Assembly: GCA_001179505.1 (NCBI GenBank)
Contig: CDMY01000153.1
Location: 77,663-141,662, forward strand
Source of the DNA: Vitrella brassicaformis
Taxonomy: Eukaryota > Sar > Vitrellaceae
DNA: 64,000 nucleotides
Reading direction: 5' to 3'
The translations under genes were made by a program, and so were the position numbers. Under the pieces are notes generated by a model. That model saw only the letters and a list, made by a program, of their open reading frames with translations. It was not told where the DNA came from and did no database searches. Below, in pieces: positions 49,601-60,845 of this stretch. Every line of letters starts with the position of its first letter. Position 1 is the first letter of the stretch.

Positions 49601-50287
49601 CGTGATGACCAATCCACCTCTCAACGAACTGATTGAGGAGCGAGACCGTGTCTTCGTCATCGGGCGCGCTCCCGACGATGACGACATGGAAGATGCCATA
49701 TGGGCTGCTGGCAACATTAGCAGCATTGCAAGCGTACGAAGCAAGAGGCGGGGCTTGCCACTGGTTCTGAAGCCACCTTCACTGTGTCTCTGTTGTGTTC
49801 AGCTGCCTTGTATTGATCGCAGCTCTCACAGCGCCCCTGATTTCTCACCTTGTGTTGGTGCCGCCGCGACCCACGACCCCTCGCAACAGGCCACATGGAG
49901 GTGAATGAATGCATGTCAATGCTGGCAGTATGTCTATCCATTCTCTCCCACATCTCTCTCATTCATTGCAGACGCTCCTCGGCCAGCCTGCGTCGGCCGC
50001 CGCGCAAGTCCAGCCGACACTTTGCCGGGATACGTGGAGGGTTCCGAGTGTCTGTCCTGCACTCGTCGCTGAGCCAGTCGACACAGACCAAGGATAGGGA
50101 GAGCATCAGCATATCGAAGAGACGGTCCAGACTGCGGTCAGGTGTGAGGGGCAGAGACGGGAGGGATGATAAACACATGAGCTCTGCTGAGGGTGAGGAC
50201 CTGACCCCCCCGCCTCGGCCCCTCAACTCACTGATGACGGCGCTATTTGGGAAAAGAGGTTCCGGCGCGGACAATGAAGCGGAGTAG
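43607..50287 (+). CDS. Slo/BK-type potassium-channel-like protein with RCK domains and non-canonical filter
   Basis: About 20 exons. The N-terminus MQPEVDLLLVVVAYLVLV is an S0-like helix, as in Slo1. S1-S3 follow (TYKIDVFGLPMEFTVGL, YLFSFFAIVDVLT). S4 is arginine-rich, YLRLIRLMRLLRILRALRIV (near 44468-44525). S5 is IFLLVFTAFTLIFTTAGFYQ. The pore helix FYFTLISTVG leads not into YGD but into RPR across the intron at 44774-44844, then S6 TLVIIGVVALSIIIIPQKLG. RCK1 begins APSHCIVAGAIDFSTLNVFL. RCK2 begins SGHVLVCGIPSDLRAFMEGL with KDVVILDPTLKHLDR, and later GKSLSCTMVDRIVIESFF and LLVIGLYRMPDE. Between the RCK units is a long disordered linker (46540-47720). The tail is basic and Ser-rich and ends at NEAE. 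Family members open on voltage and Ca2+; whether this one conducts K+ is doubtful given the filter. Confidence 0.82.
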
Positions 50288-50856
50288 ACAGACAGGCTGA
50301 TGTAGACGCGCATGCGTGGTCGGTGGGTTGACATGTGTCACTTCTGTGGATTTGTATCCGCCAGTTTTGATTTTGCTCAGCATCCTATCCATTGGGTGAT
50401 GACGCGTGACAGCGTTCGTTCTGTTCACTCACTCATGCAGCACCACAGTAATGCAGACACACATCTCTGATCCAACAGAGTTCATGAATATGTATGTATG
50501 TATGTATTCACATCTACAGCGAATGCACAGCAGAACTATTCACGGACGCACTGTACACCGTCTCAGCCCTCAAGATGCCTTGGGTGGTGTCATTGACCGG
50601 TAGAGGCACCCATGCATCAGAGCGGTCTTGCTCCGCTCTGCAGCAGAGATACCTGCATCCAGCCACACCACCAGGGCATCCTGGACGTGAAGCGAACAGC
50701 ACCACCGTCCGCACAATATCATATATACTACTACCCATCCACCCATCCACTTAGTACTGCTACACGTGTCCGTCTGGCTGTCCGTCTGCCTCTCCATCTT
50801 CTACGCATGCTCATCTCCGGCCGTCCAGCTCCCCAGCCAGTCAAGTCAGCATCACG
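50288..50856. other. convergent intergenic region
   Basis: About 570 bp between the channel gene (+) and the small membrane protein gene (-). It contains a TATG tetramer run near 50489-50505. No gene is recognised. Confidence 0.5.
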
Positions 50857-51135
50857 TCATTTCAGCTTCTCCTCCATGAGCCTCCTCTTGCGCCTCTCGT
50901 GGAACTGATTGTAGTCCACAACTAGATGCACGCCAGCAGTCAGCAGCCACAGCCCGACTAGCAGTCCTCCCCAGAAGCGCCACCCATGGCCCATGAAGCG
51001 CCATTCCTCAGCCTCCTTTGATGCAGCCCTTGCAGCAGCCGGCTTCTCTTCTGCATCTCCCGTTGCGGCGGTCTCTGCCAAGGACAGCAGTATCGGCGCA
51101 ACAAACACCAATCCAACGATGAGCCAGATCTTCAT
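50857..51135 (-). CDS. small membrane protein with signal peptide and one TM helix
   Basis: A 92-residue intronless frame. MKIWLIVGLVFVAPILLSLA is a signal peptide. A short Ala/Glu-rich segment (EEKPAAARAASKEAEEW) follows, then a TM helix (FWGGLLVGLWLLTAGVHLVV) and a basic cytosolic tail (NQFHERRKRRLMEEKLK). The predicted topology is a luminal N-terminus with one membrane pass and a charged tail that could carry a retrieval signal. No family is recognised. Its start lies only about 75 bp from the start of the divergent disordered-protein gene. Longer frames upstream through the same strand are antisense to that gene and were not used. Confidence 0.65.
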   Translation of the reverse strand: MKIWLIVGLVFVAPILLSLAETAATGDAEEKPAAARAASKEAEEWRFMGHGWRFWGGLLVGLWLLTAGVHLVVDYNQFHERRKRRLMEEKLK

Positions 51136-51210
51136 TCGAAAGCTGGGAGGGCAGAGGAATGGCATTCTAAGCTCGCAAAACGGGGGGGAGCTGGTGGGAG
51201 TGTCCTTGCA

Positions 51211-52650
51211 ATGTATATCGGGCCATGGCAGGAGCTCAAACTTGCGAGAGTGCTGGCACTGCAACGCACGCTCGAGAAGGTCAACAAGCAAGAGAAGGAT
51301 GACGAAGCGCACCGCACCGACAAGCCTGCCCGAAGCGGCCTCCTGCCGCCGCTCCCCAATCCCCCTGCACGCGATGCCGCCATGCCCATGCGCCCGCCCT
51401 ACATCATGGACTTCGGCAATGAGCCATCCGACCCGCTTGTCAGAAGGTTTCTGCCTGGTGCGGCGGCGGGCATCCCCGAGAACACCTACAGCCTGCACGA
51501 CACCGCATCGGCCAAGGCCAGTGCAGCGCGATTGGAGAAGGCCCACGTCAAGCTGGAGCAGTGTTACCAGCAGTGCTCGCGCATCGTCAACATGGCCAGC
51601 ACCATTGTGCATCGGCAGAAGAGGACCGTGAGGAAGGCGCATGAGGCGGCATCGCATTGCCCATCGGTTGCGCACACGTCGGTGCCGAGCGGGGCGAGGA
51701 CGCCTCAGTCGGTTGGGGCTGACCACGAGAGGCTACGAGACAGGGCCGGGATAACGTCACGTAAGAAGCCGCTGAGGAGGACGAGGAATGATCCCACGAC
51801 CACGCCGGTGAAAAAGAAGCTGACGGAGCATCAGAAGAGGGTCAAGCAGTGGCAGCGAGTGTTCAGTGACCAGCAGGGGCACGGAGGAAAGGAAGTTCCT
51901 CTCTCTCCCGGTACCTCTATCCCCACTCTGTCTCCGGCAGCCCAGAAGCCTCCCCTCTATCCCAAGCCCAGCCCAGCCAGACAGCCACCTGCCAGAGAGC
52001 CTGCAATGGACTCCCCACAATCGGAGATGAAGAAGAGGCTGTCGTTTTCTTTCACACCCGAGAGATCGCGCTTGGCAGAGGCGGGGCGGGCTGTTGTGAC
52101 AAACGGTGTCTCGTCGTCTCGGCAGAAGACCCCCTGTTTCGCTTCTCTCGACGCGCCTTCGCCGTCAAGCCGGCCGGCCTCACCCACATCGAAAGAGATC
52201 AGGGAGGCCTTCCAGGCGGCAAGGAGCCTGCTTGAGAAGAAGGAACCACCTGACAGCCATCCAGCGCCTGCCCCTGAACCCGCCCCCGCCCCTCCCCAGG
52301 AGCAGCCTGCTGAGACACGGCCATTGAAGAGCCGTGGCAGCTGCAGCAATAGCAGTGATGATCGCATGGTGGAGCGGGGCAGCGGCAGGCCAACAGAGAG
52401 ACGGCAGTGGACGGTGAATATGATCCACACCGCCTCCACAAGGGAGACAGACTACGCCGCTACATCGCATGACGGCACATCGAGACAGTCGTCGACCGAC
52501 ACGATGAACGGGAATGGGAACGGTGTGCTGAACGGGAGTGGGGATGCTATGGGTGAGTCTGAGAGCGGTGAAAAGGGAGTAGATGAGGGTGAGTGGTGTG
52601 AGCTCGAGGACGATCTGATTTCCTGGGCACAAAGACTTCCTTGCGCGTAG
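51211..52650 (+). CDS. intronless disordered protein, function unknown
   Basis: A 479-codon uninterrupted frame, notable in a neighbourhood where most genes are cut into small exons. MYIGPWQELKLARVLALQRT and LEKVNKQEKDDEAHR form an amphipathic N-terminal helix. A second helical stretch is around ASAARLEKAHVKLEQCYQQC. The rest is Ser/Pro/Arg/Glu-rich with basic patches (KKPLRRTRN, VKKKLTEHQKRVKQWQRVF) and Ala/Pro runs (APEPAPAPPQEQPAE). Gly/Asn repeats (MNGNGNGVLNGSGD) precede an acidic end. I recognise no domain, signal peptide or TM segment. It could be a cytoskeletal or scaffold protein, but that is a guess from composition only. Confidence 0.7.
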   Translation: MYIGPWQELKLARVLALQRTLEKVNKQEKDDEAHRTDKPARSGLLPPLPNPPARDAAMPMRPPYIMDFGNEPSDPLVRRFLPGAAAGIPENTYSLHDTASAKASAARLEKAHVKLEQCYQQCSRIVNMASTIVHRQKRTVRKAHEAASHCPSVAHTSVPSGARTPQSVGADHERLRDRAGITSRKKPLRRTRNDPTTTPVKKKLTEHQKRVKQWQRVFSDQQGHGGKEVPLSPGTSIPTLSPAAQKPPLYPKPSPARQPPAREPAMDSPQSEMKKRLSFSFTPERSRLAEAGRAVVTNGVSSSRQKTPCFASLDAPSPSSRPASPTSKEIREAFQAARSLLEKKEPPDSHPAPAPEPAPAPPQEQPAETRPLKSRGSCSNSSDDRMVERGSGRPTERRQWTVNMIHTASTRETDYAATSHDGTSRQSSTDTMNGNGNGVLNGSGDAMGESESGEKGVDEGEWCELEDDLISWAQRLPCA

Positions 52651-52852
52651 TTCCCTTGCTGACCGAGCTGGGGGGTTTCTTCAATTTCTTTCCTATTTCG
52701 TTCCACGGTTCCATGATGCATGTCAAATAAATGACTTGGTCGGTCACAAATATATGCACACCTACCGATATGCAGCGTGCATCGATACGATAGTCGTGCG
52801 ACTGATACACACATAGACATACCAATCCATCCACCCAGCCGCCCGCCCCTCT
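52651..52852. other. convergent intergenic spacer
   Basis: About 200 bp between the disordered-protein gene (+) and the ZSWIM2-like gene (-). AATAAA occurs near 52728 on the plus strand, a possible polyadenylation signal for the upstream gene. Confidence 0.45.
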
Positions 52853-55630
52853 TCAAGGCTTCCAGCCAGCCACTCTCTTCTCAGCAGCAATGACATATCG
52901 CCGTCCCAGCCGGCCGCGCCTCACACTCGGTGGCCGATAACCCTTTCCCACAGGAATCCTTGGCAGCAGAGGCCCTTGAAGTTTGCCCTTCTCTCTTTGG
53001 CGGTCAGGCTCCGGTCGGCACGGCACAGTTTGACCAACCACACACGGCAGGTTCGCGGGAACACACTCTCTCGGCGGCGGATCAGCAGCAGCACCACACT
53101 GCTGTATCCTCTTGCTCGTGTGCGAAGGGGGCAGGCGATGCGATCCCCGCACGAGAGGTGGCAGGCTCCGATGCTGACCTGACCTGTCCGCTGCTGAGTG
53201 CTCGGGCGTCTCCTGGTTGCCTTTGCTTGAGGGGGAAGAAATTGTGTCTCGAGTGGAGTCAGTCGGGATAAGAGCCTGATTGCCGCGGCCGCGCACGATG
53301 ATGGGACCAAGAAGAGGTGGCGGTCTCACAGTGGCGGCTTGGGGGACCGGCGGCTGTGTTGATGTCTCCGCCTCCCTCTGTTGTCGTCGATTTGGCAACG
53401 CTGCCCGCAAGCCCGGTAGCAGCGCTGTGCCGTCCGCCGGACAGCGGAGCGAGGGCAGGTGCTCCTCCTGATGATCCCCATCGGTTGTCTCATCTTCGTT
53501 CTGACATCCACTGTCTTGCAGCATGGATGCCAGACATGCTGAGTGCACCACGTGTCCACATGGCAGGCTGACCAGCTTGCCGGTCTTCTCCTGTCCCTGG
53601 CCGCACTTGACACACTTCTGTCGCGCCATGGCAGCCAGAGACACGCCCATCCCATCATGATTGCCACTCTCCTTGATGGTCGCCGCAGGTTTGTGGGAGG
53701 GCAGAAAGCCACGGACCTCCAGCGCATGCTTCCGCAGTTGGCCCGTCTGAGCGACCGGCGGCAGCACCGGTCTTCCCCTGTCTCCTGATGGCTTGTCTTT
53801 CACCTTGCCGGCTGCCGAGACGAGCTCCCAGTGTTGGGAATGAATGGCGAAGCTGACAGCCTCTCTAATATCGAAATCTGACGCCGTTAGGTCTTGGCCC
53901 TCCACCGGCTGAGCAAGGCAAGGCGGCTGGCCGACGAAGCGCTCCACCAGGTCAGACGGAAGGGGATCCCGGTTGCGTGATGGGTGGTGGTAGCGCATTG
54001 GTCTTGGTTGCGGCTGCTGCGCGAGGAGAGTGAGGACGTCGAAGTCAGATGGCTCCACCTCGCGATATTGCAACGCCTGAAAAGAGATGAAGGGGTGTGC
54101 AGGGGAAAAACAGCAGTCCTGTCATTCTCAGCGTACCTCCATGAAATGGTGCATATATTCCGACATTTCTTCAGCCTCTGATCCATCCTCGCCCTCATCA
54201 TTAGCTGGATACAACCGAGACACAGCGACGGGCGCAAGGAATGAGCATGGCATATTAAAGAGCCTGTGTGCATTCGACGCACCTCACCTGCCAGCCTCGA
54301 CGCAGAGTGCCAGCAATCCTTTGGTGTCCTCTTGACGATATACGGATGGTGCTTCCGGTTGCACTCAAACTTCCTGCCCTTCCCCCTGCGATCGTCCCGT
54401 CCCTCACCCTCCCACCCAGCCTTGCGATAGCACGTCAGGCATAGGTGCGTCTTCGGACACACAAGGCAATGGAACAGCGGTCCCCGCACAGGCGCCATGC
54501 CACATCCCCTGCACCGCCAACCGAAGTGCGGGGCCGGGGAGTGACCCCGCTGGCCGGCGTTTCTGCCGGCAGTGACTGCAGGCTGGTCGACTTGGTCCAG
54601 CAGGGCGTGCCAGACCTCAGGAGACCACTCCACTCTGCACATTGGGCAAGTGATGGCCTCATTTAGCGAAGTGCGATGCTGAGCCCAAATCTGTGAGCAG
54701 GAAAAGGCAAAGAGTTTTGCGTTCGTGCGTGTCTTCCCACTGTCTCCATCAATGCGCACCTTCATGCAGGAAGCGTGGAAATTCTGTCCACAGCCCCCCT
54801 TGCACCAAGTCAACCCCTCCAGAGCAATAGCAGCCCGTCCCTCTCCCTCTCCCTCTGCGAATGCGTCTCCCTGTGGAGGCCGCTTCCCCTCCCTGCTTGC
54901 CTGCCTTTCCACTCCCACTCTTTTGTTCTGGGGAACGAGATGCTCCTGACAGATGGGACACCGGTCTTTGTGCTCCACCTTGACGCGCCCCTGATCATGT
55001 CCATGTCCACCACCATCTCCCGGTTCGGCTGAGGCTGTTGTGCCTCCGGCTGCGTTGGCTCTTTCGAGTGCGCGGGCGCGCGCTGCCTTGAGGTGCTCCT
55101 CGCGGAGCGTGAGGAAGTGATTGAGCTCCCTGTCTGTGAAGGCCACCTGCCATGCTATCGGCGAGTCAAGGGGGAGGCGGAGGACCTTGTGCAGCACGTA
55201 TACCTGTGCAACAGAGACAGGAGAAGACGCGATGTCTCGAGTGTACGATTGAATCTGACCGAGTGGAGGCAGTGTTCGCCCTCGTCGGTGCCGCATGTGC
55301 AGTGGATGTTGGCTCCCAGAGTCACGCGATGAGTCACTCGACGCTGGTGAGCCGCAGCCGCACCGTCCTGCACCACGAAAGAAAGAGGGCCTGCCAGCAA
55401 GAGCCACACACGACACAAGGGTCTGCCGGGGCTGCCTCCACTACTGTGCTGTCCACTGTACCGGGCGTTTGGACGAGGAATATGCGCTGGTCGTCGAGGA
55501 GGGCTACAGCCTCCTGGTAAGCAAGTGAGGGGCGATGCCTGAAGGGGACAAACAGACAGTATGGGCGACGGAGAAGACGCAACAGTGGCCCGGAGGCTCC
55601 CGTCCACCTAAACGGCTTTGAACGGCTCAT
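52853..55630 (-). CDS. ZSWIM2: ZSWIM2-like E3 ubiquitin ligase (SWIM, RING, ZZ, RING)
   Basis: Coding runs right to left. After MSRSKPFRWTG and AYQEAVALLDDQRIFLVQTP comes the SWIM motif in NIHCTCGTDEGEHCLH (CxC...CxH, near 55260-55310). Then comes VLHKVLRLPLDSPIAWQVAF with TDRELNHFL, the conserved segment after the SWIM motif. RING 1 follows (DRCPICQEHL, WCKGGCGQNFHASCMK, ITCPMCRVEW, about 54620-54970), then the ZZ finger WRCRGCGMAPVRGPLFHCLV with LCLTCYRKAG (about 54420-54520), then RING 2 (QKCVKCGQGQ, LPCGHVVHSACL, RCPADG, about 53430-53630). This order matches animal ZSWIM2 (MEX), a testis-enriched ligase. Exon boundaries in the first 300 bp are uncertain because the SWIM exon and the N-terminal exon are in different frames. 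The C-terminus is long, basic and Pro-rich. Confidence 0.85.
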
Positions 55631-55829
55631 TGAGCGAATAGGATTGCACGGTCACATAGTAGCGTCGTCACTGCAGAGCTGCAACGGCCTCAATGATTTC
55701 GCTCGCTCGAAGGTGGTACCAAGGTGAGCACTTGTCCGTCACAGTGTGTTTTAGTTTGGTTTTTCCTCTCGGCAGTAGCAGCAGCGGTTTCATGAAGCCA
55801 ATTTTCTGGCAGCCACTTGCGAGCTTGAA
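55631..55829. other. divergent spacer, shared promoter
   Basis: About 200 bp separate the ZSWIM2-like start (-) from the RsmE-like start (+). No motif is recognised. Confidence 0.4.
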
Positions 55830-57066
55830 ATGCGATCCTTACTTATCTTTCCCTGCCTGTTTTCTTTCCCCCTCTGTGGTCGTCGTCAGCTGAGTGCTGA
55901 GCCCCTCTACCCTTTGCATGCCATGAATCTGATTCTCGTTGATCTCTCTCTTGTCCAAGACGGGATGGTGGTTCTCAGCGGCAGACAAGGCAAGCACTGC
56001 CGGGAAATCCTCAAAGTCAAGGTCAGCAACCACATGCACACGCGCACACAGACACACACTCACACATCTGATCTCTATTCCTTCCCATCAGTGCACTCAA
56101 TTCACTCATTGCAGGTGGGTTCGGTCATTCGTCTGGGCGTCAAGAACGGCGCCAAGGGCGAAGGAGAGGTCACTGCGATGGACTCTGGCAGCGTCACGGT
56201 CAAGCTGCTGTTCGACTGCCATTCGCCGTGCAAGGAGCCGATGCCGCTCATCGACCTTATTGTGGGGCTGCCGCGGCCGAAAGTGTTCGAGAAAGTGCTT
56301 CAGACGGCCGCAACTATGGGGGTGGGAAGACTGATATTCGTGTGCTCGACGCGTGCGGACAAGGCGTACCTGTCTTCACCCAAGGTCAAGGCTGACAGCA
56401 TTTGGGAGGACCTGCAGATAGGTCTCGAGCAGTGCATGTCTACGCGCTTCCCCGATGTGCACGTCTACGCGTCATGGGCCATGCTGCTGCACGACCTGCC
56501 AGTTCGATTCTGCCACCCGTCTGATAGCAGCCGGTCTGCAACCCGGCTGCTGGTGGCCGACCCGTCCGCTGAGTCGACTCTCTCTGCTGCGCCTATAGAG
56601 CTGCAGCGGCACTCGGAAGGAGGCGTGTTGCTGGCAGTGGGGCCGGAGGGCGGGTGGATTCCAGAGGAGCTGGAGGGGCTCTATCGGCTGGGCTTTCATG
56701 GGTTCACGATAGGGGAGAGGATCCTGCGAGTGGAGGCCGCCTGTGTGGCCCTCATGGCACAGGTAGGTAAATACGCCGTCCCCCGCCCAACAATGACAGA
56801 TAGATGGTGCGGTTCTTTCATGTGTCAATCAGATCGGTATGCTGCTGAATGATCCTGTGCTGCGGAATGGTCTCCCGCCCGCCACAAGGGGGAAGGGCGG
56901 CGCGTCACCGGCAATGGCTGCTGCAGGGGCTGAGTCAGTCGTGCGGCTGCCGATCAAGGGGGCCAAACAAGCAAAGGAGGCCGACGCGAGAGAGGGAGAG
57001 GGCGAGGGGATGGGAGATGCAAGGGAGGCGGATGACGGTTGTGTACAGGATGACTCTCCTGAGTGA
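55830..57066 (+). CDS. rsmE: RsmE-type 16S rRNA (uracil-N3) methyltransferase, probably organellar
   Basis: A SPOUT-superfamily enzyme; bacterial RsmE makes m3U1498 in 16S rRNA, so in a eukaryote it should act in plastid or mitochondrion. Three exons: 55830 to about 56021, about 56115-56762 and about 56831-57066. Signatures are VLSGRQGKHCREILKVK (substrate-side N-terminal domain), LIDLIVGLPRPKVFEKVLQT, AATMGVGRLIFVCSTRA, and the knot-forming AdoMet site VGPEGGWIPEELEGLYRLGF followed by TIGERILRVEAA. The start chosen (MRSLLIFPCLFSFPLCGRRQ) gives a signal-like leader; an internal Met at MNLILVDLSL would give a leaderless protein. The C-terminal about 70 residues (KGAKQAKEADAREGEGEG) are an added low-complexity tail absent from bacterial RsmE. 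Confidence 0.88.
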
Positions 57067-60000
57067 CTGACAGAGGGTGCTGGATGGGATGGATGGGGGC
57101 TCCTGCTGCATGTGAGGTGAGAAGACGAGACAGACAGAGAAGGTTGGTTGACCAGGTATCTCATTCACTCATTCATGGACACACACACACGTCCATCCAG
57201 GCATCAGGCATCATGCAATCAATCGTTCGGCTGTACGAACACATAATCGTAGTCGGTCTGCCTGGCTGCCCGCCGGTCACACACACACACACACACACAG
57301 ACATGAAGGAAGGCAATCGAGGAGGGCCAGGCAAGGGAAGAGGCAAGAAGGCAGCTAGCCATAGGCTTGCAACTGTGCGTTGCGTTTGATCCATGAATCC
57401 ACCAGTCACGCAATGCAATCACGGAGCTATATGTGCTGCGCTGCAATTCTCTCTTTGTGCCTTCTCTTGTTAGTCGATTCTTAACCACCACACCGCAAGA
57501 AGGAAGAGAAGAACAAGGGAATGAATGGATCAAGGGAAGGAAGCAAAGATCGGTGGATGGATGGATGGTATGTGGCCGTCCGTACATCTGTACGCACCAC
57601 GTCATGATGCATGGCGGATGTGGCTTGTGTGTGTGTGTGTGCTGCACAGAAACAGGCAGGGAGGCAGGCATACAGCCATGCAGTCATCCATCGTGGGAGT
57701 GCTGTGGCTGTCTCTCGGTGTGTGTGGGGTGGATAGGAGCCAAGAAGAACCAGCGAACGAACGAATGGACACACATCCACTGACTAGTCTTCACACACAC
57801 ACACTCACAACAAGGCAGGCAGGCAGGCAGGCAGCCCGCCAGCCCGTCACGCCATCAAACAGTGCGGTGGCGTGGGTGGGTGTATGTATGTAGGTAGGTA
57901 TGTAGCATGTCTACAGAGCGCATGCACGACCGATGTTTGTGCGTCAACCATATATTGTCAGCCTTCCGTCCCTCTCTCCTTGCCTTGCTCACACACAAAA
58001 GACAGACAGACTGACAGACCGACGGACGGACGCACCGACACAGGGACATTAAATATGACGACATACTCTCTCTCTCTGTCAATCCAATCTGAGCACGTAG
58101 CGTAGGGAGACAGATAGCGTGGCTACATATCGCATCACCGTCACACCATGCCATGACTCACCTTTCACACATGTCCATCGATCTGTCTGTCTGGTGCTGA
58201 ATGGCTGGTTGGCTGCTGAGTGAGTGATGTGTCTCGGCCCAAATCGACCGACGAGAAATACACCCATTGGACACACAGACAGACCCATCGCTCACTGGCA
58301 CACGCACGTCCCCACCCACGCACACATGCATACGGGAAATGCAGGCAGGCAGGAGGCAGGGGGTCGCCGAGAAATGGCCGTCGAGCGCACACAGGCGGTG
58401 TTGCCTACATGCACGCCCGAGGTCTGCTTATGTGACAGCGAGGGAATAGCAGAGGAAGAAAAGTGCACACACACACACGCAGGCGGGATCGATCGATCGA
58501 TGGATGGATCGGTGGGTCGATGGTCGGCCCCGATGGTGAGATAGAAAATGGATGGGAGGGATGCGCGTACGATGCGAAGGAAGACAAGGCAAGGCAGTTT
58601 GTCTGTCTGTACATACAGGGAGCTCACCTGCGTGAGTGAGTGAGTGTGTGCGGGCTGTCTGTCAGGATGCATGTGCAAAAACTCACACAGGCATCCATAT
58701 GATATACGGAAGTATGTGTGATCATCAACGACGTCATTACAACAATACAGACAGGCACGAGCGGCCGGGCGGGCGGGCGGGAGGGCAACAGACACAGAAA
58801 GCCCTCAGGCAGCCAGGCAGGGAGGGAGGCAGGCGGGTGACCACCAAAAATAGGAGACACACCACACACGGCTGACACACGTGGCTGGCCGGCGCGTCCG
58901 TCTCTGTCTGCGTTGAGCCAACCAAGTAAGTCGACGATCGAACAAGAGAACGAGCAAGAGAACGGATGAATAGGGAGAGTGAGTGAGAATTGTGTACGCA
59001 TGGCCTGCCTGCCTGCCTGCCTTCGAGCCTCTCTTCCAAACGGACAACCAGCCAACCAGCAACATGCATTCAGTGCGCCATCCATCCAGACACTGTCACA
59101 GCAAAGGGCCCTTAACCAACAGGTTGTAATACCCATCTGAGCAGGTTGTGCGTGTGTGCAAGTGTGTGTGGCTGTCGGAGCACTCCGCCGCTTGCTCATC
59201 CCCGACCTAGTGCCGTCCCCTGCCTTTTGTGGCACGAAGCAGGACACGCCGAGGGCGAGAAGCGGCCAAGTGCCACAGCCAACCAAGTGCGACCGACCGA
59301 CCGACCAACCGACCAACCAACACATGAACCAGTTGTCAAGTATGTGGCTGGTCAAGAGAGAGATAGGGAGCATGAGGACTAATGATAACAAAGAAGAAGC
59401 CTTCACTCAGTTCGACAGCATTAGGGTCCGTTCCGGTCCGTGGGGCACCGACCGACGAAAACGCAGCCATCCGTCCGTACATCATCTTACTCACAGTCAT
59501 TGTCGCCCTTCCGTGAATGCAGAAAAGTCCGCCTGTCCGTCCACTGATGGGATGGATAAGTGGATGAGTGGATGGATCAGTGCTTCCCATAGCGTAGCCA
59601 TAGGTCCATCTAGAGAGGAGAGAGAACAAGACCAGGAAAGATCCCTCCTTCCGTCCGCCTGTCCGTCTGTCAATCTGTCCGCCTGTCCGCCTGTCCGTCT
59701 GTCCATCTGTCCGTCTATCAGCCCGTCAGCTAGTCACTAATAGTGAGTCAGCCACACACCACACCCAGTGGAGAGAGAGTCTAGACAGGGAGGGTGTGCA
59801 TGTCGTGTGTGCGATCGAGAGAGGAGGAAGCCGAGCCGATACACACACGACTGCACCGCCCAGTCAGCCCCGCCGTTGGCACACAGGCGCCCTTAAAAGC
59901 AACGCAACCAAGGAAGGAACCACTCAGGCACTGACTCAGTCAGCAAAGGACGATAGATACACACACGAGACACACACACGAGAGCAGGCGGGGGCCGGCG

Positions 60001-60407
60001 GGGAGGCCCCTTGCTTCGTTCGTTCGCTCTTTATACATGTACAAACAACAACGACAACAGGTCGTGAGCTGTGTGGGTCTGTCTGTTCGGATGGGATGAA
60101 ATGAATGGGTGGGTGGATGGCTGAGTGTGTGGATTTACATAATCAAATGTGTGTGTATATGTGTGTGTGTATGTGTGTGTGGTACCAACAACAACAAACC
60201 AACAGCCGACACAGACGGGGACTGTCTGTCTGTCTGTCTGGAACACAACACGACCCGTAACAACCAACCAATGTACACACATACATACATACAGGGTATG
60301 GTATACGTAATATGTATGGTATATATGCGTACCACAAATACATACATAAGCAGTTGGTTGGGTCAAGTCGATAGAAAACAGACAGAAACGGAAAGCAAGC
60401 AAGGACA

Positions 60408-60436
60408 AGAAAGAAAGAAAGAAAGAAAGAAAGAAA
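60408..60436. repeat. (GAAA)n microsatellite
   Basis: About seven GAAA units within the gene-free region. Confidence 0.85.
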
Positions 60437-60816
60437 ACAACAAACTGACTCAGACTCCTGAGTTGGGTGAATGGCTGAATGGCTGCATGAATGGCTGGCG
60501 GAATGTACGTATGGCTGCGTGTATGGCTGCATGGACGGGCAAGGGAAGAAGGCAGGCAGAGGAATACAGGGGACGGACAGAGGGAGGGAGAGGACAGGGA
60601 GGGAGGGAGGGAGGCCAGTAGCGTTAGGTAGGTAGGTAGACAGGCAGTTCTCTCCATTCGTTAGATACAAACACACACACACAGACGGACACATACAGAC
60701 AGCACCGACCGACCGACCACCCACCCGGCCCCCCATTCCCTGAGCAATATATCGATAGACAGAAAGATAGGCTGCCTGCCAGCCTGCCTGCCCGCCTCTA
60801 GAATAAGGGCGGCGCT

Positions 60817-60845
60817 GCACGGCACGGCACGGCACGGCACGGCAC
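60817..60845. repeat. (GGCAC)n pentamer repeat
   Basis: Five to six tandem GGCAC units within the gene-free region. Confidence 0.9.

Noticed and set aside
50857-51726. 289-codon minus-strand extension upstream of the small membrane protein
   Set aside because: The added part is antisense to the disordered-protein gene. The Met before KIWLIVGLVF gives a clean signal peptide and is the better start.
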